The notes beneath the pieces were generated by a model, which saw nothing but the letters and a program-made list of their open reading frames with translations, had not been told where the DNA came from and searched no databases. 64,000 nucleotides of DNA from Phymatolithon calcareum. Lineage: Eukaryota; Rhodophyta; Florideophyceae; Hapalidiales. This document shows, in pieces, positions 32,326 to 45,400 of this stretch (position 1 is the first letter of the stretch; each line of letters starts with the position of its first letter). Made by a program: the position numbers and the translations under genes. The DNA lies in NCBI GenBank assembly GCA_977006965.1, contig OZ345352.1, positions 3,844,001 through 3,908,000 on the forward strand, written 5' to 3'.

Positions 32326-33820
32326 TTGCCAGTGCGCGTTTTCGAAGGGCACAGCGAGCGAGTATGGGGCGTTGCTGTGAGTAGCGATGGTGAGAAGATA
32401 CTTCCGTGCACTGAGGATCGTACGCTGATGATTTGGGAGGCGAGCATCGCTGCACAGATTCGAGAAGTCCTGCAGCAGTGGAGTGTCGATTGTGTCGCTG
32501 TTTCGAATGATGACCAATCGATTGCAATAGGTCTGATTGATAGAACACTGAAAGTTTTGGACAGTTGCACAGGGAGCTCTATATTCAAAGATGCTGACGC
32601 GTACGGGGATTGCGTAATTTCTGTTGCATTCAGTGGGACGGGCCAACGGTTGGTGACGGGATCAGATGACAATACAATTCGTGTGTGGCACAACGGAGCA
32701 TGGACGAGTATCGGTCAGCCGTTTGAAGGATACACGGTTTGGGTGAATTGTGCTAGATTCAGTCCTGATGGAAGTCAAATTGCATCAGTATCCCATCATG
32801 GCACTGTTCGATTGTGGGACGCCAACAATGGGAGAAATTCGTGGTCATCCGCAAGTGTGCACGGCTACGAAACAAGAGCTGCGTTTACTCCTAACTGGGA
32901 AAAATAATTTCCGGGACTTTTGATTGTATTGTTTGCATTTGGGACACACGCGTGGAAGCGAAAGCAACTGAGTTTGAATGTGGACATTCCGCACGGGTGT
33001 GGGCCGTTTCATTAAGCCGCGATGGTTTTCGAGTTGCGTCTGTGTCGGAAGATGGAACGGTACGTTTATGGGACTCGTGCACGGGCAATCAGATTGGTAG
33101 CTCAATGGAAGGGCAAACTGATGAAGTGCATTCCGTTTCGTTCAGTGATGATGGGCGACAGGTGGTCTCCGGTTCTCGTGACAGAACTCTTCGCCTGAGG
33201 GATGCAGAGATGTTTACTCAAATTGGGAACTTTCTTCAAGGTCACAAAGTTGCGGTGTTTTGTTCAGCTCGGATGGTCAACGGATCGTTTCGGGATCGGT
33301 GGACAAAACTGTTCGCATCTGCGACGTCGAATCAGGAATGCAAATTGAAGATGCATTGGAAGAGCACAAGACGGATGTTGAGGCGGCATCTGAAAGCGGT
33401 GACGGGTCTCACGTTGTGTCCCGAGGCCGTGATGGCGTTGTCATCATTTGCAATTGAGACAAGCGAAATTTTGTTCGGAACTCGCGCCAAGGATCGGATG
33501 ATTGTAAAGGTGAAACGTCGAGCGAGCATGGCGTGGACACTAAATATGAAGTGACGGACACGGAAGCAGAGGTGATTGTTCGGAATTGTGGACAGCAAAT
33601 GCCGCATGTATGGCCCCATTCTTTCCCCACATATACGGCAGAAGCATACGGCCGCAATTTCTCGGTTTACGCGAACGTACCCGCAGAAGACACTCTGTTT
33701 TGGAATTTCCTGTTCGCTTGTGAATCCTCCTGGCAATACAGTGAAGAAAGCAAGGTTTTTGTCGGTAGACTGCAGAGCGGGGCAGTCACTATATGTCATT
33801 TAATGGTGAAAGATGCATAA
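32326..33820 (+). pseudogene. WD40 beta-propeller region of T2, frameshifted
   Basis: At least eight WD repeats. The first open frame (32326-32907) has 'VFEGHSERVWGVAVSSDG', 'DRTLKVLDSCTG', 'GSDDNTIRVW' and 'RFSPDGSQIAS...VRLWDA'. A run of A near 32896-32902 shifts the frame. The next frame continues 'IISGTFDCIVCIWDTRVEA' (about 32900-32955) and 'VASVSEDGTVRLWDSCTG', 'FSDDGRQVVSGSRDRTLRL' (to about 33260). A second shift leads to 'FSSDGQRIVSGSVDKTVRI' (33260-33457), which ends in TGA. A final frame, 33533-33820, has 'VFVGRLQSGAVTICHLMV', a typical last propeller blade. With these breaks no full propeller can be made. The minus-strand ORFs over this region are shadows. Confidence 0.8.
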
Positions 33821-34287
33821 GTACGGACCGCAGCACCTCCGTTTCGCATCGACCTATGCGTAAAAATGCCGTTTGTCTCCTGTCATCCGTGAACGGTTCG
33901 AACGCTAGAACGATTTTCAACTCAAGCATAGCACTACAGCAGTTTGACACCGTAGAACGATACGTTCAGTGAAGCGGTTCCACATATTGGGCGCACTACG
34001 AAATTACAAATTCTGTCGGACTGTTGTATATGTCGTACGCTCCTCAGTCTCCTGTGCCGGATTATTCTGCGCCAATTCAATAAATAATACAAGCCTGCGT
34101 CAACCCTTTCGACAGCACCGGAACTCATCATGCTGGTGGCACGCAATGCCAAATGCCTCGCCAAGCTTCGAACGCGCGAGTAGTCATTTCCGGAAGTCAT
34201 GCATGAGGCCTTAATTCGCGCCGCAAATGAGCCACGTTGTCAAAACTTACCGTGCACTCCACTACCTGAGGTTCATTGACCGGAACG
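33821..34287. other. Intergenic stretch after the WD40 pseudogene
   Basis: About 0.47 kb. Short ORFs on both strands (33934-34200 minus, 33969-34214 plus) have no recognisable motif. I see nothing I can call. Confidence 0.5.
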
Positions 34288-34487
34288 GCTATGCTTTTCT
34301 CACCACCGGCAGCATGTTCTCGGTCCCTAACCTTGCAGCAGCCTCCGCCAAACTTCCACGACCGCCTCTTGTTACTTGCCCATACTCAGCTTGAACTTCT
34401 TCTCGGGTAAGGCTGACTCGTATGCGACTGTGGCCATCCACAACCCTGCCCGCGGTGAACAAGGTGTTGCATGTCAGACTGAGCCTC

Positions 34488-35066
34488 CTAGAATCGGTGC
34501 ATGTGTATTGAAACGCATGCGCTACTGTCGACATCAACTGGGAGTAGTGCTCCTTTGCCGTATGGACCAGGCCCCATTGAGTTCGATGCTGTTATCCTGG
34601 GACGGATCGCAGAGGTTCTGCAGTGTGAATCGGTGAGAGAATACTCAGTGGAAGAGAATCGGAGCGGCACAAGTTCGATTTCAGTTCTCATTGGCACTGC
34701 TTCGCGAAGCAACTGTTGCGTATAAAACTTAAACTCCACCGGTAATAGGGCACCGTCAAGAAATGGGCACATAGCACCTTTGCCGGGCAACGAAGTTGAA
34801 GGCTGGTGAACTCGGTCCAAGCGCATGTAGAAGCCTTTGCTGAGGGTTGAAAGTAGTGTTGCAACGTGCTTCTTGATCATGGCGCCATTTCTCGTGTACC
34901 ATGGGTTCAAATTTGCGAGACGATTTTCGACGCCCTCGAACACGTCGCGCATGAACTCTTTCGGCAGACCGATTTCGGTCAATGTTGACATCAACATTGG
35001 AATCATGTAGTCTATGACAAACGTAAGTTGACGGACGAGAAGGGAAGGTCGGCGTCGTTGGGGCAC
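34488..35066 (-). CDS. Hypothetical protein, unrecognised (192 aa frame)
   Basis: A minus-strand frame starting at Met 35066. The first two thirds look protein-like ('LTEIGLPKEFMRDVFEGVE', 'KKHVATLLSTLSKGFYMRL', 'DGALLPVEFKFYTQQLL'), with mixed helical composition. The last third ('GPGPYGKGALLPVD' onwards) repeats the 'GALLPV' theme and may be non-coding read-through. Another minus frame, 34289-34537, follows and may be a further piece. The frame overlaps the start of the plus-strand frame 35028-35594 by 39 bp. No family recognised; it could also be a decayed gene like its neighbours. Confidence 0.35.
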   Translation of the reverse strand: MPQRRRPSLLVRQLTFVIDYMIPMLMSTLTEIGLPKEFMRDVFEGVENRLANLNPWYTRNGAMIKKHVATLLSTLSKGFYMRLDRVHQPSTSLPGKGAMCPFLDGALLPVEFKFYTQQLLREAVPMRTEIELVPLRFSSTEYSLTDSHCRTSAIRPRITASNSMGPGPYGKGALLPVDVDSSACVSIHMHRF

Positions 35067-35594
35067 TGGATCAGCGTATGTGGAACTGACGCATTTAGAG
35101 TTTGGACATCCGAGCGGGATTGTGGTGTTTGGAAAGCTTTGAAAAAAGAAAATCGGTCCTGTCGAACATGGAATTTGGTGTGCAGTGGAATGCTCCGCCT
35201 TTCAATGCCTTGGGCTGCGGGGCACGTGCCGCTGGGATCGGTCAGTCCATTGGGCGCAATTCGAAGAAGGTATGGAACGTTTACTTCTCTGCTTGCGGGG
35301 CTGTATGGCGAAATGCAAAGCTATTCCGAGAAGGATATTCCCCTCGAGCGCGATTTTATCTTGGCTCAGGTGAAAAACCTTAATCATCCACTGCTCAACA
35401 CCGCCCGCTTCGTACGCGAGCTGGAGGACAAACTGCCCGGTTCTCGCACGTTGGCCGGTGCGGTTAGCAGGAAAAGTGCATCTGCACCTTCACCTGCAGT
35501 TCAGTTCCTCAACTCATCCGGTCATTGCTGTCCCCAGCCTCGACTGGACGAGACTGGGGAGGCGCGTATGGAAAAAAGGCTGAGAAAGCTTTAG
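35028..35594 (+). pseudogene. Upstream part of the bromodomain gene, frame uncertain
   Basis: A plus-strand frame of 188 codons. Its later part ('LLAGLYGEMQSYSEKDIPL', 'QVKNLNHPLLNTARFVREL', 'EDKLPG') looks protein-like; the first half may not be. A competing frame (35102-35383) is equally open. It leads directly into the bromodomain remnant at about 35640, so it is probably the N-terminal region of the same broken gene. No domain recognised. Confidence 0.35.
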
Positions 35595-35599
35595 ATACA

Positions 35600-35900
35600 A
35601 TTTCGAAACAGAAGAATTAATATCCATTTCGAGAACCAGTCGACCCGTTGCGCATGGCTGGGCCAACGATTTCGATCGCATCGCCAATTCCATGGACTTT
35701 GGCACAATTAAGGCTAAAAATTGAACGCGGGAATCATTATAAAACTGCAGTTGATCTCGCCAATCATGTCCAACTTGTCGCTGCCAACTGTCGTGAATAC
35801 AATGGCCCCTCACAAAACTTCGCGAATTGGAGAAGAAGTTCGAAAACATCATGTGTGACGCTGAAAAAGAAAAGCGTGCAAGCATGGAAATACGTCGCAA
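35600..35900 (+). pseudogene. Bromodomain remnant, two frameshifts
   Basis: Three frames together give a bromodomain-like order. 'DFDRIANSMDFGTIKAK' (about 35668-35718) matches the PMDxxTIKxK signature. After a one-base shift in an A run near 35717 comes 'IERGNHYKTAVDLANHVQL' and 'VAANCREYNGP', including the NCxxYN acetyl-lysine pocket motif (about 35720-35815). After another shift comes 'RELEKKFENIMCDAEKEKR', the last helix (about 35820-35880). Such domains bind acetylated histones. As it stands the frame is broken, so I call a pseudogene, though sequencing errors in short runs cannot be excluded. Confidence 0.7.
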
Positions 35901-36008
35901 CGGCACCAGTGTTAAAAAGTGTCGCGCCAGCGAGTCGGTGGGTGGTTCATCCAAAAGCGGTGCTAAAAATGGTTCTATGTTTCACGCAAAATTACTACTA
36001 GCAACGAA

Positions 36009-36212
36009 ATGGCGGCACCACCTGTGGAAAAAGTTGAGGGTGCACTAGAAGTCGAGGAGAAGACGTGCGCCAGAACCATTCCGGAGCAATGCCCTAAGAG
36101 GGCACAAGCGGGAAGCAAGTACTGTTCAGATGAATGCGGTCCGCAATATGGTGCGGCAAAGAACTTGCTTAGAAGGCTGCCAAGGTCGTGCATGGTCAGG
36201 GTGAGAGAATAG
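36009..36212 (+). pseudogene. Cysteine motif resembling CXXC1/CFP1, downstream part of the broken gene
   Basis: A 67-codon frame contains 'CARTIPEQCPKRAQAGSKYC' followed by 'SDECG' and 'AAKNLLRRLP'. The C...C...A..GSKYCSDxCG pattern resembles the conserved cysteine segment of CXXC1/CFP1-type (Spp1-like) subunits of the COMPASS histone methyltransferase. It follows the bromodomain remnant by about 110 bp, so both were probably part of one chromatin protein, or joined exons. The segment itself is intact but has no complete gene around it. Confidence 0.55.
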
Positions 36213-36278
36213 TGGGGCGTCGTGTGCTGTTCAGATGAGAGAAACTATAATTTTACATTTCCCTCTCTGTCGGAAAAA

Positions 36279-36385
36279 GTGGAACATGAATTACTTTACA
36301 GTATCTAGTGGAATTGCTGATTGTTTCTCATCGGGACGCGATGCGTGCGCCGGATTCCGTCCCGATGAGAAAAATTTTGTTCCAC
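36279..36385. repeat. Nested inverted repeat at the left junction of the second mobile block
   Basis: Inner arms 'tttctcatcgggac' (36324-36337) and 'gtcccgatgagaaa' (36359-36372) pair perfectly over 14 bp around a 21-nt loop. Outer arms 'gtggaaca' (36279-36286) and 'tgttccac' (36378-36385) pair over 8 bp. The structure lies between the last host-like coding remnant (36212) and the first base homologous to the unit leader (36405). It may be part of the left end of the element or host sequence. Confidence 0.75.
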
Positions 36386-36404
36386 CCAAAAAACTTGGAA
36401 CACG

Positions 36405-39400
36405 TTTCGTTAGGTTGGAGTCGAAATCGCATCGTACACTGTATACATTAATGTGCGCACGCTCTGTATCATATTCGTTCACAATTACATACACTCTCGT
36501 GACTAAGTCTCGAGGATGATGTACATTACAGACTACTGTAGAATGCGGGATCTTGTTTGCCGAACTCCTCCGTCACTGGTCTGTAAATGATGGACATTTC
36601 CTGGTTTGAATGTAGTGCCAAGCCAAGGGAGCGCTCGCAGAACGAATACGTATAACGCCTTGACCGCTTTTTCAACACCGGTACTTCTCTCAAGTGCTTG
36701 TATCGGAGGTGCTCCTCATTTGCGGACAGTACTTGCGCCGACTTCGAGTTCTTGTCGCGTTAGTGTTACTGTCCTTTCTCGTTCCTCGTCGCCGTAAGAT
36801 TTACCGGCCAGTACTATATACATTCTCCGTCGCTTATCGTGGGCCGTGTTAGCGTGGTAAGCAATCTGACCTTCCCATTTGGGTCTCCGCTTACCTATCC
36901 ATGTTAGGTCATCTTGAATCCAGTGTGTTGTCTCTGTTTAGTATTTATGGTCTTCGACCAACCTCAGAAGGTGAGGGTATCCATCAACGACCAAGTAAAC
37001 CTTGTTATTCAACGTCACACATCGGAGCTGTCATTGTTCAACCACGTATATCCGGCCATTCCCATGGCGGCCCCTGGCATGACCGGTTCTATAACTACCA
37101 CGGAAATTTTGCCTGTGGTAGAGTTTGTTTTCACCTGAAGAGGGTCCTGTGACCTTGTTTGGCACATGGAGTAAAGTTATCAGATACTTTGATGTCACCA
37201 AGTCGAAAACACGAGTACTTTTTATTTTTTTACTCTTCAGAACGGACAAGAAGGCGTCGCCTCCTGGCAGTGTTCTTAGGAGCAATCTCAGAACAGTTTA
37301 TTGCTACTTCTCTAAGGAGTATTGAAAGCGTTTTGTACGAAAATCGTTGCCCCTCAGTACTAAATATGGTATTTTGCTCTCATATTTGAGCATCTATCCA
37401 TTGTAGCCTAACATATGGAGTTCTCTGCACAAATTTGTAAAAAAGGCCAGACAGAAAGGTGAGGAATTATGTCAATAGAACACAATATCTAAAACAGAAC
37501 CAAATCCCAGTTTAATATTCACAAGATTAGCACAAGTTATATATTCACCCTTATGCTTCCACCAGACTTTATTGTACCGTAAAGCTCCAATGATTCAGTC
37601 CCCGGGGACTGAAGGGCTTCACCCTCTGTTTTCGTTCACAGATTGCTAAAAAATAAGACTGAAAACCTAGAAGCCGAATTAATCAACACCTCCATGTTAA
37701 TGCAATACGATTCGTTTTCGTAGATATTAGGGGCGACCAGAAGCTCAAGAAGCTGTCCAGAGGTTCTCATTTAATACAGTAAAAGGAAAACTTGCGAATA
37801 ATACTCTGATTTCCGGGTCTCGTCACTGCTCATCGTCTGCCTCGGATATATACCACAGCGTTTCCACACTCAAAAGCCTGTGAAAGTGAAAAATTGTATT
37901 GCACTGTCTTTCTTTGCTTTTCAGATAAATTCTAGGTCTCCGGCATATGATATGATAATCCACGCCATACATACATACGTCGTTTTTGATATTGTATTAT
38001 CAGATACAGTGGGGGAGTGTTGCATCACAGTCAGCGTCATAATTCATGGATTATTTCTCCAGTGCTGGTCAGTATTTTGGGAGTCATTGTCTTCCTCCTC
38101 GTACGTTAAGCCATTACTATGGCCATTATGCTCTCTTTTATCGTCTAGAAAGGCTCACTGAAGAACGTGGACCAGAAATGTTCAGTTGAAAGAGCTTTTG
38201 GCATTTCGTTAAGGAATCGTGCCGGTGTTACTTGCTCTCATTTCACGGGGGAAGTGCCTGGTTGTTCTCTGCGAGGTAGGCGAACTACAGAATCAGAAAA
38301 CTTTATGATGTCCACATTTCAGCCTACATTAACTCCGGACTTGGAGAGTTTAGTGTTAATTGGAACTGTAGAAAGAGCCTTCTCATGAGGTCATTCGTAT
38401 CCACAAAATCTTCGAGAAGTTCCATTCAAAGGCTGGGCAACTTATTACCTGGCTTCAAATCCTCACTGCCGATTTCTATTCTTTCACTTTTGGTACTAAT
38501 TATGTAACAAACTCTATAGATCTATTCGCTTCCATCTTTTCACTGGATTAGGGAAACTTGCAGATCTCTAGAGCGTCCAGTGATACTAAATTCTGTTCAA
38601 ACGAAACTTCTTTAAGATCGACACATCGGATTATAGGGTGGTTGACCGTTTGAAGAAGTGCAACCTTCTTCTGAACCGTTCCGAAGGCGATTTCCCCTGC
38701 TATAAAAGAGAATTCTGTAACGCCTCAATGTTGATTAGAAAGAACACTGAGGTGTTACAGAATAGACTTTCGGTTTTTTTAATTCATGATCGATGATCGA
38801 TGCCCTTGTCTCTGGTAAGAGACGAAGCAAGCCGTTTAATTTGGGAAATATCACCCTCAAGTTTTCAAACCGCAAGGTGCAGGCTAGATTCAAAATCATT
38901 GAAATTGTGTTTATCGAATCTAGAGATTAACTCGCATTATTTATTTTATCTCCTTGCGTTGCGTGGCTTCTCGCAAGCTCAGGTGTTTACAACTTTTACT
39001 CAATAACAGAACTGTAAATTGTTTGGATCTCGGTTCAGGGCACTACCACAAACATTAGAACAGACTAGATCAATATTTCCAACTCCAGCTTCTTGGAAAG
39101 CGGGATATCACCATCAGTGGATTTCTTCTTAACGAGTACCATACGGGGCTTTATGTGAAGTCCTTTTGAGTAAAAAGAACCAACAAAATGAAACCAAACG
39201 CATACATTTTCCCCTCAATGGCATCCACATCATGCTGCTGATTATCACGCTCATCAAGGACAAGAGGTGTCGGACAGGCGAAGAATGATGGTGTTTTCTG
39301 TATCTCCGAGGTGGTCTCCGGAATTAGAAAGAACGATGACTGATTCCTGGGTTTGTAAGGCAACGCAGCGTTGTTATGAATCTGGAAGTTTTCAACATTA

Positions 39401-42400
39401 GGACCTGAGCGTAATGTTAGGTATATGCGAGCTATAGAGTTCGATGCGATTTGATAAGGTAAAATCAGTAATTGGCTAACCATGTGCGTTTACGTGAATG
39501 TCTTTAACATTCACCTTGTTCAAGTTTGCCAACTTCTCCAAGGTTTCAGGAGTATTGAAAATGCGCCCCAGTTTTCCGAAAGCCTCGTGCGCGATCAGTA
39601 AATCATCCGTGGAAAGATCAAGAACGATACGGTAGCGTTCTAGTTTTGTTCCCGCCAGGCGCTTGGTTGACAATTAGTTTGCGAAGAGAATAGCATCGCT
39701 GACTTCTCCTTTTATGGTAAACGTTTTGATTCTGTTGGACTGTTTGTACACCAAATAGACCTGCTGGTCACTTTTCAAATCTCCGAACTCGAATTTTTGC
39801 TCCATTTTCATGGAACGCGCTGAGCAATTCTGCCTCTAGACTTTCAATTTTTTCTATGAAAATCTTGAGAGGGGGCGGTGTTGCAATCTTAACGGGCAGC
39901 GTAGCTGCAGTCTTGAGAGGATGCGGCGATTTAACGTTGATTGGGGTTATTGTTGTAACCGTCTTGCAGGGAGTGATTTTTGCTTCCATAGGGGGAAGTT
40001 GTTGAGTAGTGCGTGAAGATATTCCCGTACGGGAATGCTTTTTCTTATGATTCCCGGACATGAAGGATGATTTTGCAAACAGTATTGGTACTCTTTTCGA
40101 TGTGGGACGCGGCTTTCCTTTTTGTGTGCCGGTCCTTTGTCAAAAACATTCGAATATTACGTAATATATAAGGCTACAAGGGAGAGATGCAAAAACTTAG
40201 ATACCTGCCAGTGATCTTAGGAGCACTGGCAGGAGACGATGCCAACGTTTTAGATCTAGGAGGTTAAAGTAGCTCATTTCATTGCAATAATTCAATGCCT
40301 CCGATTTCAGGGTAGAGAGTATCTATTACACTTTGCCTAGCTATTGACTAAAAGAAGAGGCCAGACAAGTATCTTTTATGTACTAGTCTAATGTCTATTT
40401 GCAAATTTCGCGAATAGGCAGATGATTTTAAATATCAAAAATCTATTATACGACCTTGAGATATTGTAGATACGAAGAAAACAACTTTGAACAATCAAGT
40501 AGAACGTAGACGGATACAGTAAGCCATTTCAAAGTTAATAAATGCGATTTGTACGTCTCAGGATGTAATTGATCCGGGAACTATCAGCGTAAGAGGAAAT
40601 AATCAGCTTCTATATAATACATTTTATTATATATAAATGCTGAATATTTCCTCATCAATTGCTGTATCGTGCTGATAGCACATCGTGCGTTACAATGTGA
40701 AAATAATATAAAACATGTTGAACTGGCTAGCAATTGACACTCGAATTACTGATTCAACCTTTTAGACTAGCCCACGACCCAGTTATAACCGGCGACGATC
40801 AAGTCGTATACCTGTCTAGCCCGTCATCAGGGCCTAAAGCAAGAATTATGAGACTGACAGGGTATGGTTCGAGAATCCTATCCTCTTCATTCTCACTCCA
40901 AGAACGGCTTTCATGAGACATCCTTTTCGCGAAGGCCTTCGCCCCACCTTAATGATCCCCCTCTAAAGTGCGAAGAAATAGAAACTTCGTGTTCCTCCAT
41001 TTCCATCGCTACACCACGTCCCACCATACCACTATATCGCAACGACTAGCATGCGCCAATTTTAATTTTCAGATTCGGGCGAGACCTAATCACAGGTTTC
41101 TTGTCCAACATGAGGTTCCCAAGAATAATGTGACCGCACTGAGCTACGTTCAAAACTATATTGGAGCCCGATAATGCATGAGCTGAGCGGGCAACAATAT
41201 GATATTATACGGTTCGATGTACCGTGCAACATGATCCGCTTTATGATACCCATGTGTCTGTGTGCAAGCTTTGTGTAATCTTGCTCCAAGCCTGAAGACT
41301 CCTTCGAGCTATACAAAATTCAAATTTCTTGTACAAAGAGCTGTAGTACAATTTCAGACACTGAACAAACAGGTTGTAAGGGTCACGTGAAAATCTTTCG
41401 TGAGTACGAGTCTCGAAGTACCCTCGCTGTCTCGCTTAGGCTATGATAAGAGAGGTGATCTGCAATTCAAAAGGTTGGAAGTTACTGTTCATCCAGGGGT
41501 CGTACTTTCCCCTGGTAAAATCTTTTGAACAGAAACCTATGCAACTGCAATCTTTGTATTGTTGCCATAGAGACATTTCTACGAGATCACTATAGGCCTA
41601 CAATTATATATTTTTAAAGGTGCCTTGCAAGCTGCATTCGTGCAGGACGACTCAGGTCAATGCTATATTTTGGTTATATTTTTGAAACCTTTCTTTACAC
41701 AGCATTTAAATGGAGCGTGTTCTAATATACAGTACAGTGCTGTAGAGTAATCCCCGTCAACGAAGTGATGTAAGAGACCCTTTGCATCTTGAACACCTTT
41801 AGTACTGCAACTTCGACGTCTTCACCTGTTGAGCATGTTCTACTGTGCAGTCTTTTTTCAATCGAATGGTATGATTCCATTTTCGCCTGCTCATGTGTGA
41901 AAATGGCGAATACGCTTAGTGGAAAAATCAGTCGTGATTCCTCTTTCTACAGGAAGCGTGTGTTAGCACGGGGCTTGCGAGTAGACGAAACCAATGTTCC
42001 TAATGATACTCATGCCCTTATGCAAATCACACAAAACGTACTTTGAAAATAAATTTTGTCTCCCGCGGAGGAAATATACGTTTGAAACATTGCTAACATA
42101 AACTGGACTGTAGGCCTATGAAAGTAAAGATATATACGGGCGGACGTGGAGAAATGATTTTTTTGGTACGTACGCAATGTAGGCGGTGAGGATTCTCGAG
42201 CCCCGATAAATTTGATCTTTTGGACAGTTTTTTAGAAAAAATATAACTGCTGGTCACTCCTGATATCTACGATAAGTAATTATTGTGAATTGATATGGAA
42301 AAAGTTGATTACTCTGTCTTCCAAGTATTTTATCGATCTGTGATAGAAGAAAAAGGGTGCAACGTCTATCGGACTGGGCACTGGACCAGGGACAGAATCT

Positions 42401-45400
42401 TTATACCTCTAGAGTGCAAAACCTCTAGTTAAGTAGGAGATAAGTGATCACCTTGCGAGGGGACGTTGTTAGCATGATCTCGTTGATGATGTCTTCAATG
42501 GGGAGGTAGTTCTGCAGATTTTGATAAACTGAGATTCGACAGTGTCGCTTCCTAGCAGTGCTGTTCAGAGCACTGGCAGGAGGCGATAACTTCGTGTCCG
42601 TTGCAATGAAAATTAGAATAAAAATTTTCCAGATGATCAAAGTGAACACAGTGCATGAGGATCTCGCAAATGATACTCTACTTTTTGGTGCTCGGAATAC
42701 CTCATCGATTCCATTGTGTCTATACCACAGTTTCTACACTCCCAGAAGTCCGGAACCGTGAATCAGAGCACTATACTGTCTCTCTTTGCCTTTCGGACAA
42801 AGCTCAGTTCTCCTTCCCGTGATATAATAATCCATGCCATCAATGCATCCGTAGTCGTTGATACTCTATGATGGACTACTCCACTTCCTTGTTGAGACGA
42901 TCATAAATCGTCACAGAGAGAGCTATCTCTTCGGCATCCCGTCCAACGGCGGACGGTGCGTTACCACTATTCGCAACACTGGCAGGCGACTCTGGCTTTG
43001 CACTGGCAGCGCATATGTACAAGAGGGAAATGAGGCCCAAAATACTATACAACACAGTACAAATAATCCAAGAGAGTATGTCATCGATAGCACCCTACAG
43101 CCTTTGCTGTCTGAAATCCAAATCACAGCGTCCCTCATACATTAGGTGGCACGAAAATCAAAAAGTGAAGCAGTTCAAAAATGGCGCACACAACACCGCT
43201 CTCTTACATCACACGTGTGTAAAGCTCCAAGGCACGAGACGTGTCTGGTGCGATCACAGCTCGCCAATCTCGAAACATGGTTCGAACACTGAGCATGACA
43301 TATGGATTTCAGCGCTTACACTCACGAGGTTAAACAGCTGCAAGGCGTGACTAAGATCAGCCTGCATTTAGATGCTGATTATTTCCTCATAAATGTCTGT
43401 AAAGTGCTGTTGGAACATCGCGAGTTATTACTCACGACGTGTGAACATTATTTGAGATGTTGTACTAGCGAACAAGCGACATTCGAGATACTCATTTAAT
43501 CATATACAGTAGCCAACCCGGAGACGCAGTTACAAGCGGGAGGGTCAAGAGGTATACATGTCTAACAGGTCATCAGAGGTCCTAGAGCCAGAATTATGAG
43601 ACTGAAAGGTTATGGACCGAGCATTGTAACATCTGCACTCTCACTCCAAGAACGAATTTTAATGTAACATCTCGGTTTGGAAGGCCTTTGCACCACCCGA
43701 ACGATCCCCTCTAAACTACAACAAAATAGATATCTTGCCTTCCACCATTTCCAGCGATACACCAAATCCCGCCATACCACAACCGCCCAATATCTAACAT
43801 ACCCCACTTTCAATGTTCAGAGTCAGGAGATTTCTAATCATATGTATCTCCTGGATGCATAATCATTTTGTCTTCACGAACAACTTGTCCGCACTGAGCT
43901 ATGTTCAAAACTATGGTGGAGCAAGATAATGTAATAACTGAACGGGCGACAATACGATACTGCACTGTACGATGTACCGTGGAACATGAGGCACTTTATG
44001 ATACCCATGAGTTTGCAATCATGCTCCAAGCCTGAAGACTCCTTCGAGCTATAAGAACTTCAAATTTGTTGCAGAAAAGTGCTATAATAAAGTTCTAGAC
44101 GCTGAACAAACAAGTTCTAAGGGACACTTGTAAATGTTTCGTGAGAAACTCAAAAGGTTAGATGTCATTGGGAACTAGGGCTCATAATTCCCTGGAACAA
44201 TCTTTTGAAAAGCAGCCTTTGAAATTGCAATCTCTGCAATATTGCAACGGAGACGTTCTGACCAGATTCCAATAGGTCTAACATTATTCATTTTTAAAGG
44301 TGCCTTGCAAACTGCATTCGTCCAAAATTACTAATGTCAATGCTGTATTTTTAAATGGATTGCAGTCGGCTCCATTGCTCAAGGAGGGGTATCAGTAATC
44401 AACCGAAATGTTATCTTCCACCCCTTCTCCAGAACGTGTGTGCGAAAACATCTGAAGTGACTTCAATTGATTCGTAGCGTGTTGCACAGTACAGTTGTGT
44501 AATTTAATCTTGTCAATGAAGCAATAGGATAGACCCTTCGCATCTGGAACGAGTTTCGTACTGCAACTCCGACGTCTTCACCTGAGTGTTCCAGTTAAGC
44601 AGGTTTTTCTCTACAGTCTTTTCTCAATCGATTGCTATGTTACCGCGTTCTCCAACTTAAGTTTGAAAACGGGGATTACACGCCAGGGGAAATGAGTCCT
44701 GAAGCCTTCTACGACACGAAGTTTGCGTTCCACGGAGTTATCAAGCAAACGAGTCCGATATTCCTGATAATATTTATTGATCTAAGAAAACAACGAACAC
44801 CACTCTTCGAAAATACATTTTAGTGTCCAGCTGAGGAATTAGACGTTCGCAACGTTGCTCTCATAAACGGGCGTGTAGGCTTACGGAATTGAAGACACAA
44901 ACGTGCGGCAATATTGTGATATGTACGCAATGTACCCGGAAAGCAGAGAATCGTTCGCCGGTTCCGTTTGTACAGTAAAATATTTGATCTTCTACGCAGT
45001 GTTTTTGTCAAAATGTAACTGCTGGTCACTTCTGAAATCTACCAAAACTAGTTATTTTGTACTAAAACGGAAAACGTTGATTGCACCGCTTTCTATCTTT
45101 TCAGTTTTATAGTTTACCAATCAAAGAGCGAATACAAAGGGTGCAACGTCTATCAGCATTGCCTCCGGACTCATGGAACAGAATCTTTGGACCTTTAAGG
45201 TACAATGACTTCTAGTGGAAGTAAGAGCTACATGAACACATTGCGAGGGGGCGGTGTTAGTATTATCCTGGCGATGAGTTTTTCAAGGTGGAGTTAGTGG
45301 TGCAGATCTCGACTGAACTGAAATTCGATAGCGTCACTTCCTGCCAGTGCTCTTCAGAGCACTGGCAGGAGGCTACGCCTTCGTATCCGTGGCAATGAAA

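Noticed and set aside
30404-32693. Long minus-strand ORFs (30404-30922, 30804-31376, 32088-32693)
   Set aside because: They lie antisense to recognisable NB-ARC and WD40 coding sequence and have no motif of their own.
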